DNA of 64,000 nucleotides from Paraburkholderia fungorum. Lineage in GTDB: Bacteria > Pseudomonadota > Gammaproteobacteria > Burkholderiales > Burkholderiaceae. Both the position numbers and the translations under genes were made by a program. The notes below the pieces were generated by a model that saw only the letters and a program-made list of their open reading frames with translations, did no database searches and was not told the DNA's origin. The DNA lies in contig NZ_CADFGE010000017.1 of NCBI RefSeq assembly GCF_902833645.1, positions 1-64,000 of the forward strand, given 5' to 3'. This document shows positions 26,743 to 35,097 of the stretch, one piece after another. Position 1 is the stretch's first letter, and each line of letters opens with the position of its first letter.

Positions 26743-27387
26743 ATGAAAAACGGAAAACCAAAACTAACGCGTCGTGATGCCGACGGTCTTTTCCCCGACC
26801 TGCAGCAAGGCGGCGCCCGTCTCGCTAGCCGGCCTGATAACCCGTTCGGAGAAGACGTATCCAGACCAACCGATCGACGCGATCGCGGCGAGGCAAAGCT
26901 TTGGAAAGATAACCTCGTTACCTTGCCTGCCGCGATCGAGTTGCCGCCGGGCTACGAATCGGCGTCGCACGTGCGCGATGCAATGGAGCGCGCCTGGCGT
27001 ATGAAATGGGTCCGGGAAAGCGGCAATGAGGTTGTGGCGGAATTTCCCGAAGGCTGGGCGGCTGCGCGGCCACCCAGCGGTGCAGTGGAGTTAAAGGACG
27101 CAACTGGCGTGGTCCGGGCTGTATACGGCTGGGCAGGAGATGCTGAAGTGAGACTTCTGCCACGATATCGTGTCGAAACGCAGGAGAACAGTTCGAGCGG
27201 TCTTGGCAGTCTGCTTGTCCGTGATCGCGAGAGCGGACAGATTCTCGAGAGGTCGTCGACGTGGTCCGCGAAGACCGGGACCAACCACCCTGACTGGGCA
27301 CGACTGTCGGCGTGGCTCGACACGCAATATCCGCTTCACCGGGATCCGCTGCGCCTGTGGACGGATTGCGAAGCTAATCGCGGTTGA
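26743..27387 (+). CDS. Unrecognised protein with a partial duplicate in the window
   Basis: I do not recognise this 214-residue soluble protein. It opens with MKNGKPKLTRRDADGLFPDL, has a basic and acidic N-terminal third, a mixed alpha/beta middle and a C-terminal HPDWARLSAWLDTQYPLHRDP. No signal peptide or membrane segment is seen. The reading is supported by the separate degenerate copy of its first 20 codons at 17021-17080, where 17 residues and a stretch of upstream DNA are conserved. A member of a repeated accessory gene family is likely. Confidence 0.65.
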   Translation: MKNGKPKLTRRDADGLFPDLQQGGARLASRPDNPFGEDVSRPTDRRDRGEAKLWKDNLVTLPAAIELPPGYESASHVRDAMERAWRMKWVRESGNEVVAEFPEGWAAARPPSGAVELKDATGVVRAVYGWAGDAEVRLLPRYRVETQENSSSGLGSLLVRDRESGQILERSSTWSAKTGTNHPDWARLSAWLDTQYPLHRDPLRLWTDCEANRG

Positions 27388-27454
27388 ATTCGGCTCAACA
27401 AAGGTCCGTCGCCGCGAGGCCGTCGTCACAAGCGAACACCCATACACCATTACC

Positions 27455-27958
27455 ATGCAACACCTGAAATACCTGACAGGCTACCCAGCCGGGCTGCAGG
27501 AAAAAGTCAAAAAGCTGATCGCCGACGAACAACTCGGCGCTTACCTCGCGAAGCGGTACCCCGACACGCATCAGGTGCAGACAGACCGGGCCCTGTACGA
27601 ATACTGCTCGGAGCTCAAGCGCGATCACCTTCGCAACGGCGCGCAAATCGACAAAGTCATTTACGATAGCAAGCTCGACGTTGTGCGCCACGCACTCGGC
27701 CTGCACACGAGCATCTCGCGCGTGCAGGGCGGCAAGCTGAAGGCGAAAAAAGAAATCCGCATCGCTTCGCTATTCAGGGAGGCTGCGCCGGAATTCCTGA
27801 AAATGATTGTCGTGCACGAACTTGCTCACTTGAAGGAAAGCGACCACAACAAGGCGTTCTACCGCCTCTGCGAATTCATGCAACCGGGCTACCACCAGAT
27901 CGAATTCGATCTGCGTCTGTATCTCACGTATCGCGATCTGACGAAAAACCAGACTTGA
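27455..27958 (+). CDS. YgjP/DUF45-family metallopeptidase-like protein
   Basis: This 167-residue protein has the zinc motif VHELAHLKESDHNKAFY near residues 121-137, giving HExxH with a third ligand His eleven residues on. This is the signature of YgjP-like (WLM/DUF45) metalloproteins, although those most often have a longer N-terminal domain. It starts at ATG 27455, 68 bp after the unrecognised gene. Proteolytic activity is inferred from the motif only, and the substrate is unknown. Confidence 0.82.
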   Translation: MQHLKYLTGYPAGLQEKVKKLIADEQLGAYLAKRYPDTHQVQTDRALYEYCSELKRDHLRNGAQIDKVIYDSKLDVVRHALGLHTSISRVQGGKLKAKKEIRIASLFREAAPEFLKMIVVHELAHLKESDHNKAFYRLCEFMQPGYHQIEFDLRLYLTYRDLTKNQT

Positions 27959-28029
27959 GCGCCAGGCTTAAGATGCGCAATGTCGGGCGGCGCGTACGAA
28001 CGGTCGTCCGAAGCTCCGCATCAGGAGCA

Positions 28030-30348
28030 TCAGGCAGCAACCGCTTCAACGACCGCCGACGCCGTCAACAACACCGGAATCGACTTCGAAGTCGGCGTCC
28101 CCGCGCCATCGGCAACTGAAGAGAGCGGCACCAACGGATTCGTTTCCGGATAGTAAGCGCCAAGACACCCACGCGGAATGTCGTATTCCACCAGCAGGAA
28201 ACCGGCCGCGTGGCGCTCGATTCCGTCGGCCCACACGCTCGTGATATCCACGCGCTGGCCCGCAGCGAAACCCAGCATCGCCAGATCGTCCTTGTTGGCG
28301 AACAGCACGCGCCGCTGTCCATATACGCCGCGGTAACGGTCGTCGAGGCCGTAGATCGTCGTGTTGTACTGATCGTGTGAACGCGTCGTCATCAAGGTCA
28401 TCAGACGCTCGCCGTGTTCCGCGCGCGCCTGATGAATCGGCGTGTCGACGTCGATGGCGTGCACGAGGAATTGTGCCTTGCCGCTCGGCGTTTTCCAGAT
28501 CCGCTCGCGCGACGCCACGCCCAGGTGAAAACCGCCCGGGCGCTTCAGGCGTTCGTTGTAATCCTGGAAGCCCTCGATCACCTGCGCGATGCCGTCGCGA
28601 ATCAACGCATAGTCGGCTGCCTGAGCGAGCCAGTCGACCTTGCCGCTGCCGAGCGTGGCGTGCGCCATGCGCGCGACGATCGCAATTTCCGAGAGCAGAT
28701 TCTCCGAAGCCGGCTTGTTCATGCCGTACGAGATGTGCACCATGCTCATCGAATCCTCGACGCTCACGCCTTGCGCCACACCATTTTGCAGATCGATTTC
28801 GGTGCGTCCGAGCGTCGGCAGAATCAGCGCATCGCGTCCGTGTATGAGGTGGCTGCGGTTCAGCTTGGTCGTGATGTGCACGGTCAGCTCGCATGAGCGC
28901 ATGGCTTCCCATGTGCGCGGCGTGTCCGGCGTCGCGATCGAGAAATTGCCGCCGAGGCCGATGAACACCTTCACCTTGCCGTCGAGCATCGCCTGAATCG
29001 TGTTGACGACATCGAGGCCGTGCTCGCGCGGCGGCTCGAAATCGTAGACTTCGCCGAGCCGGTCGAGAAACGCCTGAGTCGGCCTTTCCTCGATGCCGAC
29101 CGTGCGGTCGCCCTGCACGTTCGAGTGACCGCGCACCGGGCACAGGCCGGCGCCGCGGCGGCCGATATTGCCGCGCATCATCATCAGGTTCGAGAGGATC
29201 TGCACTGTCGGCACGGAATTCTTGTGCTGCGTTAGGCCCATGCCCCACGTCGAAATCACCGCGCGGCCCTTTACGTAGATATCGGCGAGCTTCAGCACGT
29301 CTTCAAACGGCACGCCCGATTCCGCGACGATGGTGTCCCAGCTTTCGGCGCGCAAGTCGTCGGCGAAGGCATCGAAGCCCACCGTGTGTTCGGCAATGAA
29401 CGCGACGTCGAGCACACGTTCGAGGCCCGAGGCCAGCGCTTCGTCGTCGAGTTCGATCACGCGTTTGGCAACGCCCTTGATCAGCGCGAAATCACCGCCG
29501 ACTTTCGGCCGGATGAACACGGAGCTGATCTTCGTGCTGCCCATCGTGATCATCTCGACCGGATGCTGCGGGCTGGCAAAGCGCTCGAGCCCACGTTCCT
29601 TCAGCGGATTGATCGACACGATGGTCGCGCCGCGCTTCGCGCACTCGCGCAGCTCGCCGAGCATGCGCGGATGGTTGGTGGCCGGATTCTGGCCGAAAAT
29701 CAGCAGCGTATCGGCGTGCTCGAAATCGTCGAGCGTGACCGTACCCTTACCGATGCCGACCGTGTGCGGCAAACCGCGGCTGGTCGCTTCGTGGCACATG
29801 TTCGAGCAATCGGGGAAGTTGTTGGTGCCGTACATGCGCACGAACAACTGGTACAGGAAGGCGGCTTCGTTGCTGGCGCGGCCCGACGTGTAGAAGGCGG
29901 CGCTGTCGGGATTGTCGAGGCGCTTGAGATGATCGGCGATCAGATCGAACGCTTCGTCCCAGCCGATCGGCACATAGCGGTCGCGCGCGGCGTCGTAGAC
30001 GAGCGGGTCGGTCAGGCGGCCGTGCTGTTCGAGCTCGTAATCCGACTGCGCCATCAGTTCTTCAACCGTGTGCGCCTCGAAAAAAGCCGGCGTCACGCGC
30101 TTGCTGGTGGCCTCAGCCGCCACGGCCTTGACGCCGTTTTCGCAGAACTCGAAGGTCGACGCATGCTCGCGGTCCGGCCACGCGCAACCCGGGCAGTCGA
30201 AGCCGTCCGGCTGGTTCTGCTTGAACAGCATGCGGTAGTCGCCGCCCGTCACTTTTTCCTTGAGCAGGTTGAGGGCGACGTATTTGAGGGCGCCCCAGCC
30301 GGCGGCGGGGTGGGTATACGGTTCGATGCGAGCTTCGGGTTTCTTCAT
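28030..30348 (-). CDS. Molybdopterin oxidoreductase, FdhF/YdeP family
   Basis: This 772-residue protein is of the length and sequence of E. coli YdeP-type formate-dehydrogenase-like enzymes. It opens with EPYTHPAAGWGALK, then DCPGCAWPD near residue 55 with the cysteine pair. The molybdopterin-binding blocks YTSGRASNEAAFL and ILFGQNPATNHPR follow. A C-terminal dinucleotide-binding domain lies near TRSHDQYNTTIYG. Substrate and electron partner are unknown; YdeP in E. coli is linked to acid resistance. ATG 30348 is preferred to 30396, since homologues start near KKPEARIEPY. A MocR regulator gene diverges from it. Confidence 0.88.
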   Translation of the reverse strand: MKKPEARIEPYTHPAAGWGALKYVALNLLKEKVTGGDYRMLFKQNQPDGFDCPGCAWPDREHASTFEFCENGVKAVAAEATSKRVTPAFFEAHTVEELMAQSDYELEQHGRLTDPLVYDAARDRYVPIGWDEAFDLIADHLKRLDNPDSAAFYTSGRASNEAAFLYQLFVRMYGTNNFPDCSNMCHEATSRGLPHTVGIGKGTVTLDDFEHADTLLIFGQNPATNHPRMLGELRECAKRGATIVSINPLKERGLERFASPQHPVEMITMGSTKISSVFIRPKVGGDFALIKGVAKRVIELDDEALASGLERVLDVAFIAEHTVGFDAFADDLRAESWDTIVAESGVPFEDVLKLADIYVKGRAVISTWGMGLTQHKNSVPTVQILSNLMMMRGNIGRRGAGLCPVRGHSNVQGDRTVGIEERPTQAFLDRLGEVYDFEPPREHGLDVVNTIQAMLDGKVKVFIGLGGNFSIATPDTPRTWEAMRSCELTVHITTKLNRSHLIHGRDALILPTLGRTEIDLQNGVAQGVSVEDSMSMVHISYGMNKPASENLLSEIAIVARMAHATLGSGKVDWLAQAADYALIRDGIAQVIEGFQDYNERLKRPGGFHLGVASRERIWKTPSGKAQFLVHAIDVDTPIHQARAEHGERLMTLMTTRSHDQYNTTIYGLDDRYRGVYGQRRVLFANKDDLAMLGFAAGQRVDITSVWADGIERHAAGFLLVEYDIPRGCLGAYYPETNPLVPLSSVADGAGTPTSKSIPVLLTASAVVEAVAA

Positions 30349-30518
30349 GATCTTGCGGCCTGATGTGGCCTGGACGAGGCTTTTATGCCGATGCATGGAA
30401 GCCTACTGTGTTCCAAAAGCGCCGCAGCATACAGAAAATCGGAAAGGAGAGGGATACAGTTGTTTGATATTTGTCATAGACTGGCGTTCCCGCGCACGCG
30501 TTTGTTTGAGCCAGGTCC

Positions 30519-31955
30519 TTGAAACTGTACGAAAAACTCGCTGATGAAATGACCGAAGCCGTGCGCCGCGGTGTCTTCGCGGCGGGCGAGCGGATTCCGT
30601 CGGTGCGGCAGGCGAGCCTGCAGCACGGCGTCAGCATCAAGACCGTGCTGCACGCTTACGCGTTGCTGGAAAGCCGGGGGATTGTCGAGACCCGGCCGCA
30701 GTCGGGCTATTTCGTGCGTGACGCGGTAGCGACGACGGCCGCGCTCGACGAGCCGCGCCTGAACCGCCAGCCGGCAGCCCTTACGCCACCGGTCGCCGCC
30801 ACGGTCGACGTGAGTCGTCTCGTGCTGTCGACCCTGCGCAGCATCCGTGCGCACGACGCCGTGCCGCTCGGCTCGCCGTACCCCGATCCGTCGCTATTCC
30901 CGTGGCGGCGCATCAACCAGTACGCGAATGCGATCGCCCGGCGCCACGCGAGCTGGAATCTGATCGACGACCTGCCGCCCGGCAATCCCGAGCTGATTCG
31001 CCAGATCGCGCGGCGCTATGCCGAGAACGGTGTGCCGGTCGACCCGGACGAAATCGTCATTACGCTCGGCGCGACAGAGGCCATCAATCTCAGCTTGCAG
31101 GCGGTCGCGAGGCCAGGCGATACGGTTGCCGTCGAGTCACCGACTTATTACGCGATGCTGCACGCCATCGAGCGTCTGGGCATGCGTGCCATCGAAGTGG
31201 CGACGCATCCGGTTCACGGCATCGATATCGAGGCGTTGGCCGAGATCATCAGCCGGCAGAAGATCGCTGCGTGCATGGTGATGCCGAACTTTCAGAATCC
31301 CCTCGGCTTCCAGATGCCGGACGCGCGCAAGCGGCAACTGGTCGAACTGCTCGCCGCGCATGAGATCCCCGCCATCGAGAACGACGTCTATCAGGAGCTG
31401 TACTTCGGCGAGGCGCGGCCGTCGACCCTGAAGAACTTCGATACGAAAGGGCTGGTGCTGCATTGCGCGTCGTTTTCGAAGAGCCTGACCGCGTCGTACC
31501 GGATCGGTTGGGCGATGCCCGGGCGCTATCGTGCGCAGGTCGAGAAGCTGAAGTTTCTGAACACGCTGACCACGCCTTCGGTGCCGCAAGTCGCCGTCGC
31601 CGATTATCTTCGGCAGGACGGTTACGACCGGCATCTGCGGCACGTGCGCAAGCTCTACCGGCAACAGGCGAGCATCATGATGGCGATGGTGCAGCGGTTT
31701 TTTCCGGCGGGCACACGCATGTCGACACCGCAAGGCGGCTACGTGCTGTGGGTGGAGTTGCCCGAAAGGGTCGATTCGATGCGGCTTTATCAGGCGGCGC
31801 TCGCGCGCAGCATTACGATCGGGCCGGGCATGATGTTTTCGATGCGCGACGATTTTCGCCATTTCATGCGGCTCAACTACAGCTATCCGTGGACGGCGCA
31901 GACCGAGGCGGCATTGAAGACGCTGGGTGAACTGGTGGCGCAGATGGCGCGATAG
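30519..31955 (+). CDS. MocR-type regulator (GntR HTH plus aminotransferase domain)
   Basis: This 478-residue protein joins an N-terminal GntR winged helix (LADEMTEAVRRGVFAAGERIPSVR motifs, residues 6-70) to a class I aminotransferase-like domain. The PLP lysine is in SFSKSLTASYRIGW. Such MocR proteins regulate genes in response to PLP or amino compounds. The start is TTG at 30519 with AGG just upstream. It is divergent from the YdeP-like oxidoreductase across 170 bp, so that gene is its most likely target. Confidence 0.9.
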   Translation: MKLYEKLADEMTEAVRRGVFAAGERIPSVRQASLQHGVSIKTVLHAYALLESRGIVETRPQSGYFVRDAVATTAALDEPRLNRQPAALTPPVAATVDVSRLVLSTLRSIRAHDAVPLGSPYPDPSLFPWRRINQYANAIARRHASWNLIDDLPPGNPELIRQIARRYAENGVPVDPDEIVITLGATEAINLSLQAVARPGDTVAVESPTYYAMLHAIERLGMRAIEVATHPVHGIDIEALAEIISRQKIAACMVMPNFQNPLGFQMPDARKRQLVELLAAHEIPAIENDVYQELYFGEARPSTLKNFDTKGLVLHCASFSKSLTASYRIGWAMPGRYRAQVEKLKFLNTLTTPSVPQVAVADYLRQDGYDRHLRHVRKLYRQQASIMMAMVQRFFPAGTRMSTPQGGYVLWVELPERVDSMRLYQAALARSITIGPGMMFSMRDDFRHFMRLNYSYPWTAQTEAALKTLGELVAQMAR

Positions 31956-31991
31956 CGTCGTGTCATGGTGGGCGTGAGCCGCCAGGGTTTG

Positions 31992-32060
31992 AAAGAGGTT
32001 TGAATCAGCGCTGAGGCAGATCAGCGCTGAGGCAGGTTTGAGGCAGGTTTGAGACGGGCT
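31992..32060. repeat. Short imperfect direct repeats
   Basis: Repeats of ATCAGCGCTGAGGCAG (two copies) and AGGCAGGTTTG (two copies) fill much of the 131-bp gap before the small HTH gene. They may reflect slippage or be protein-binding repeats; nothing else supports either. Confidence 0.5.
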
Positions 32061-32086
32061 TCAGAAAAAACGAGGAGACATTCACG

Positions 32087-32425
32087 ATGGAAGACAACGA
32101 ACTCGATCCGGTGCTGCTCGCCATCCTGGCGCAGTTGTGGCGCGCGTATCAGGAAACGCCGGGCGGCGTGTGGTCGCTGGCCAAGCTTTCCAAGCAGGCC
32201 GACGTGCCCATGAGCGCCTTGCGGCGGCAGTTGACGGCGCTGACCGACGGCGGTCTGGTGGACACCACGTTCAACGAGGAGGGCACCGGAACCGCGCGGC
32301 TGAGCGAGATTGGCCAGGGCTTATGCGCGGATCTGTTCGCTGACGGTGATCAGGCTGACCCCGCTGACCCCGCTGACCCCATTGACCCCATTGACCCCAT
32401 TGACCCGCCGCCGCAGCTTCATTGA
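32087..32425 (+). CDS. Small winged-helix protein with Asp-Pro repeat tail
   Basis: This 112-residue protein has a winged-helix domain (VWSLAKLSKQADVPMSALRRQL, then a wing near TGTARLSEIG) covering residues 8-85. A tail of ADP/IDP tripeptides encoded by a 9-bp tandem repeat follows. AGGAG lies ten bases before ATG 32087. The domain resembles MarR/ArsR-type regulators of about 90 residues. It lacks ligand-binding parts and may be a DNA-binding adaptor. The tail is unusual and could change length by slippage. Confidence 0.75.
   Translation: MEDNELDPVLLAILAQLWRAYQETPGGVWSLAKLSKQADVPMSALRRQLTALTDGGLVDTTFNEEGTGTARLSEIGQGLCADLFADGDQADPADPADPIDPIDPIDPPPQLH
32354..32407 (+). repeat. 9-bp coding tandem repeat (six units)
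   Basis: Six units of GCTGACCCC or ATTGACCCC/G run in register with the reading frame and encode (A/I)DP tripeptides at the C-terminus of the winged-helix protein. Loss or gain of units keeps the frame, so length variation would be tolerated. Confidence 0.9.
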
Positions 32426-32643
32426 ATCGCAGTGCAATTCGGTGCGAGGACTTCGCGGCAGGCTCGGACGCCGATCCCAAACGGGTTTTGCGCTTATCAA
32501 GATACGAATTCCGTTATGGGCGAGATAACGGGAAATATTTTTTGTGCTGAAATTGACCTTCGAATATGGCCCCTTATGCTGGTGCCTTGCCCGGGACACA
32601 CCCGCGCTGTGGCAGGCACCTGGAAACCCTTTTCGGAGAATTC

Positions 32644-33774
32644 ATGAAAGCAACGCTGGCGAGAGTGCTGAATCACTCACTGCGCATCAAAACCGTCCGG
32701 ACCGTTCTCGCCGCCGCGCTCGGCGCGTCCCTCGCGTTCAGCGCCGCGACGGCGACAGCCGCGAGCACACAGCCGCTTGGCATCGCCTTCGTCTACCTCG
32801 GCAATCCGGGCGACGCCGGCTGGACCTATGCGCACGAGCAGGGCGTGAAAGAGATCGAGGCGAAATTCGGCGACAAGATCAAGGTGACGCGCGTCGAGAA
32901 CGTACCGGAGTCGGCGGATTCGGAGCGGGTGTTTCGCGACCTGGCGTCCAAGGGCAACAAGATCGTGGTCGGCTCGAGCTTCGGCTTTCAGGATTTCGAG
33001 CTGAAGGTCGCCAAGGATTTTCCGGACGCGGTATTCGAGCATGCGACCGGCTACAAGAAGGCCGCCAACTTCGCCACCTATGACGTGCGGACCTATCAGA
33101 GCGCTTACCTGGCCGGGCTGGTCGCCGGTTATACGACGAAGTCGAACACACTTGGGTTTGTCGGCTCGGTACCGGTGCCGGAGGTGGTGCGCAACATCAA
33201 CGCGTTCACCATGGGCGCACGCTCGGTCAACCCGAATGCGCGCGTGAAGGTCGTGTGGATCAATAGCTGGTTCGATCCGGGCCGCGAAAAGCAGGCCGCC
33301 GAGACGCTGATCGGCCAGGGTGCCGACGTGCTGATCCAGAACACCGATTCGACGGCGACGATGCAGACGGCCGAGCAGAAGAAAGTGCATGCATTCGGTT
33401 GGGACTCCGACATGAAGAAGTTCGGGCCGAACGCGCAACTGGGTGCATGCGTGAGCAACTGGGGCGTGTACTACTCGCATCTGGTGCAGCAGGTGATGTC
33501 GGGTACGTGGAACAACTCGCCGGTATGGTGGGGGCTGAAAGAGAAGGCGATCGATCTGGCCGACATCAACACGGACGCGGTATCGCCGGCGGCGCAAAAG
33601 GCGCTGAACCAGAAGCGCGACGACATCATCTCGGGCAAGTTCAATCCGTTTGCGGGTCCGATTACGGATCAATCGGGCGCGGTGAAGGTCGCCGCGGGCA
33701 AGTCGCTGAGCGATGCGGAACTGTTGCGCCTGAACTGGTTCGTGCAAGGGGTGGACGGCTCGTTGCCGAAGTAA
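32644..33774 (+). CDS. BMP-family ABC transporter substrate-binding protein
   Basis: This 376-residue protein has a Sec signal peptide ending near ATAAS (about residue 40). It has the basic-membrane-protein (Med/PnrA) fold, marked by AFVYLGNPGDAGWTYAHEQG near the N-terminus and by QNTDSTATMQTAEQKKVHAFGWD-like ligand residues. The family binds nucleosides or nucleobases in the periplasm. The gene for a nucleobase deaminase starts 46 bp downstream, supporting a purine or pyrimidine ligand. No ATPase or permease genes accompany it, so its membrane partners are encoded elsewhere. Confidence 0.9.
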   Translation: MKATLARVLNHSLRIKTVRTVLAAALGASLAFSAATATAASTQPLGIAFVYLGNPGDAGWTYAHEQGVKEIEAKFGDKIKVTRVENVPESADSERVFRDLASKGNKIVVGSSFGFQDFELKVAKDFPDAVFEHATGYKKAANFATYDVRTYQSAYLAGLVAGYTTKSNTLGFVGSVPVPEVVRNINAFTMGARSVNPNARVKVVWINSWFDPGREKQAAETLIGQGADVLIQNTDSTATMQTAEQKKVHAFGWDSDMKKFGPNAQLGACVSNWGVYYSHLVQQVMSGTWNNSPVWWGLKEKAIDLADINTDAVSPAAQKALNQKRDDIISGKFNPFAGPITDQSGAVKVAAGKSLSDAELLRLNWFVQGVDGSLPK

Positions 33775-33820
33775 TTGATTGATACGGTTGCCTAACTATT
33801 ATTATTAAGGGAGATCGCCC

Positions 33821-34369
33821 GTGAGCCTTACCGTTCTGACCGATGCCGGCGCCGCAGGTGCGGCGCCGACTTATCCGCCGCAGGGTTTAACGCCGACCCA
33901 CGAGCAGATCGTGCGGCATTTGCGGCATTCGAGCCGGGTAGCCGAACGGGCGACGCTGCTGGGGCATCATCCGTTCGGCGCGGTGCTGATCGGCCCGGAT
34001 CAGGAGACCGTGCTGATGGAGCAGGGCAATGTCGACACGGTGAATCACGCCGAGTCGGTGCTGGCTCGCGTGGCGGCGCTGAACTTCACGCCGGAGTACT
34101 TGTGGAGCTGCACGCTGTACACATCGGTCGAACCTTGCTGCATGTGCGCCGGCACGATGTATTGGGCCAACATCGGCCGCGTCGTGTTCGGCATGACCGA
34201 GAAACGCCTGCTGGAGGCGACCGGCGATCACGCCGAAAATCCGACCATGAGCGTGGATTGCCGCTACGTGTTCGACCACTGCCAGAAACCCGTCGAGGTG
34301 ATCGGCCCGGTGGCCGAGGTGGAGGCCGAGGTGATGGCGGTGCAGCGGAGATTCTGGAGCGCGAGGTAG
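33821..34369 (+). CDS. Nucleobase/nucleoside deaminase, zinc-dependent
   Basis: This 182-residue enzyme of the cytidine/guanine deaminase superfamily has zinc motifs VNHAESV (His and catalytic Glu) and EPCCMCAGTMYWANIGRV (two zinc cysteines). GTG at 33821 follows GGGAG by eight bases. It hydrolytically removes an amino group from guanine, cytosine or a nucleoside. Its place behind the BMP binding protein suggests that it processes the imported compound. The substrate cannot be decided between guanine and cytosine types. Confidence 0.88.
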   Translation: MSLTVLTDAGAAGAAPTYPPQGLTPTHEQIVRHLRHSSRVAERATLLGHHPFGAVLIGPDQETVLMEQGNVDTVNHAESVLARVAALNFTPEYLWSCTLYTSVEPCCMCAGTMYWANIGRVVFGMTEKRLLEATGDHAENPTMSVDCRYVFDHCQKPVEVIGPVAEVEAEVMAVQRRFWSAR

Positions 34370-34371
34370 TG

Positions 34372-34926
34372 TTATTGCTCGTTCGTCGACGAGAGCATCG
34401 CCAGTCCGCAGAACCAGTCGCTACCGTGCGGCTGATATTTCCAGCGGCCGCTGCTCTGCCTGATGACGGTGGAGCACTGGTCGTTCACGACGATCCCCGG
34501 ATTCGCCGCGGTGCATCGCAGCATCGCGGTTTCGCTTTGCTGTAGCGCGGGCATGACAGCTTTGCGCCGGAGCTCCGGTTCCGCGGGGGTATCCGGTGCG
34601 CCGGTTCGCATGCTTTCGATCAGCCGCTGCAACTCCTCGATTCGCGTCGCATACCACGTCCCCAGACACCCGGCGTCGCGGCAATTCGCTTCCCGCCACG
34701 CCCACTTGCTGTCACTGTCGGTGAGAAACGCGCGACGGTCGGTGACCCGTCGCCGTGCTTTCCAGTACAGTTGTCCAAGCGTGTCGTCGAGCTTCGAGAG
34801 CGCGGGGTCGTTGCAGATGATCCGTTCGGTGAGCGAGCGTCCCCGCTTGCAGTCGAAGCTGGTAGCGTGAGCGGGCAGATACGTGAGCATCAGTGCGGCG
34901 ACAAGGAGGGGGCGGAAAATTTTCAT
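34372..34926 (-). CDS. LprI-like (DUF1311) periplasmic protein
   Basis: This 184-residue protein begins with a clear signal peptide ending AHA (about residue 22). A cysteine-containing domain follows: FDCKRGRSLTERIICNDPALSKLDDTLGQLY, characteristic of DUF1311/LprI, several members of which inhibit lysozyme. The ATG at 34926 is chosen at the signal peptide; an in-frame extension to 35109 is not secretory in character. It converges with the deaminase gene, with 2 bp between stop codons. Lysozyme inhibition is a family-level suggestion. Confidence 0.78.
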   Translation of the reverse strand: MKIFRPLLVAALMLTYLPAHATSFDCKRGRSLTERIICNDPALSKLDDTLGQLYWKARRRVTDRRAFLTDSDSKWAWREANCRDAGCLGTWYATRIEELQRLIESMRTGAPDTPAEPELRRKAVMPALQQSETAMLRCTAANPGIVVNDQCSTVIRQSSGRWKYQPHGSDWFCGLAMLSSTNEQ

Positions 34927-35097
34927 CGTGGTCTCGGCAGCGCATGGGTTTTTCATGCAATGGATGATCGACCGGGTCGCCGGAGTACAGATGCCCGAGA
35001 ACAGCGTGAATTCGGGTGGGTGATTACCAAATCTTGCCTTGCATGGGCCACCCCAAGTCATGCGCGCCAATGCGGGACGCGAAAAACGGGAGGAGCA

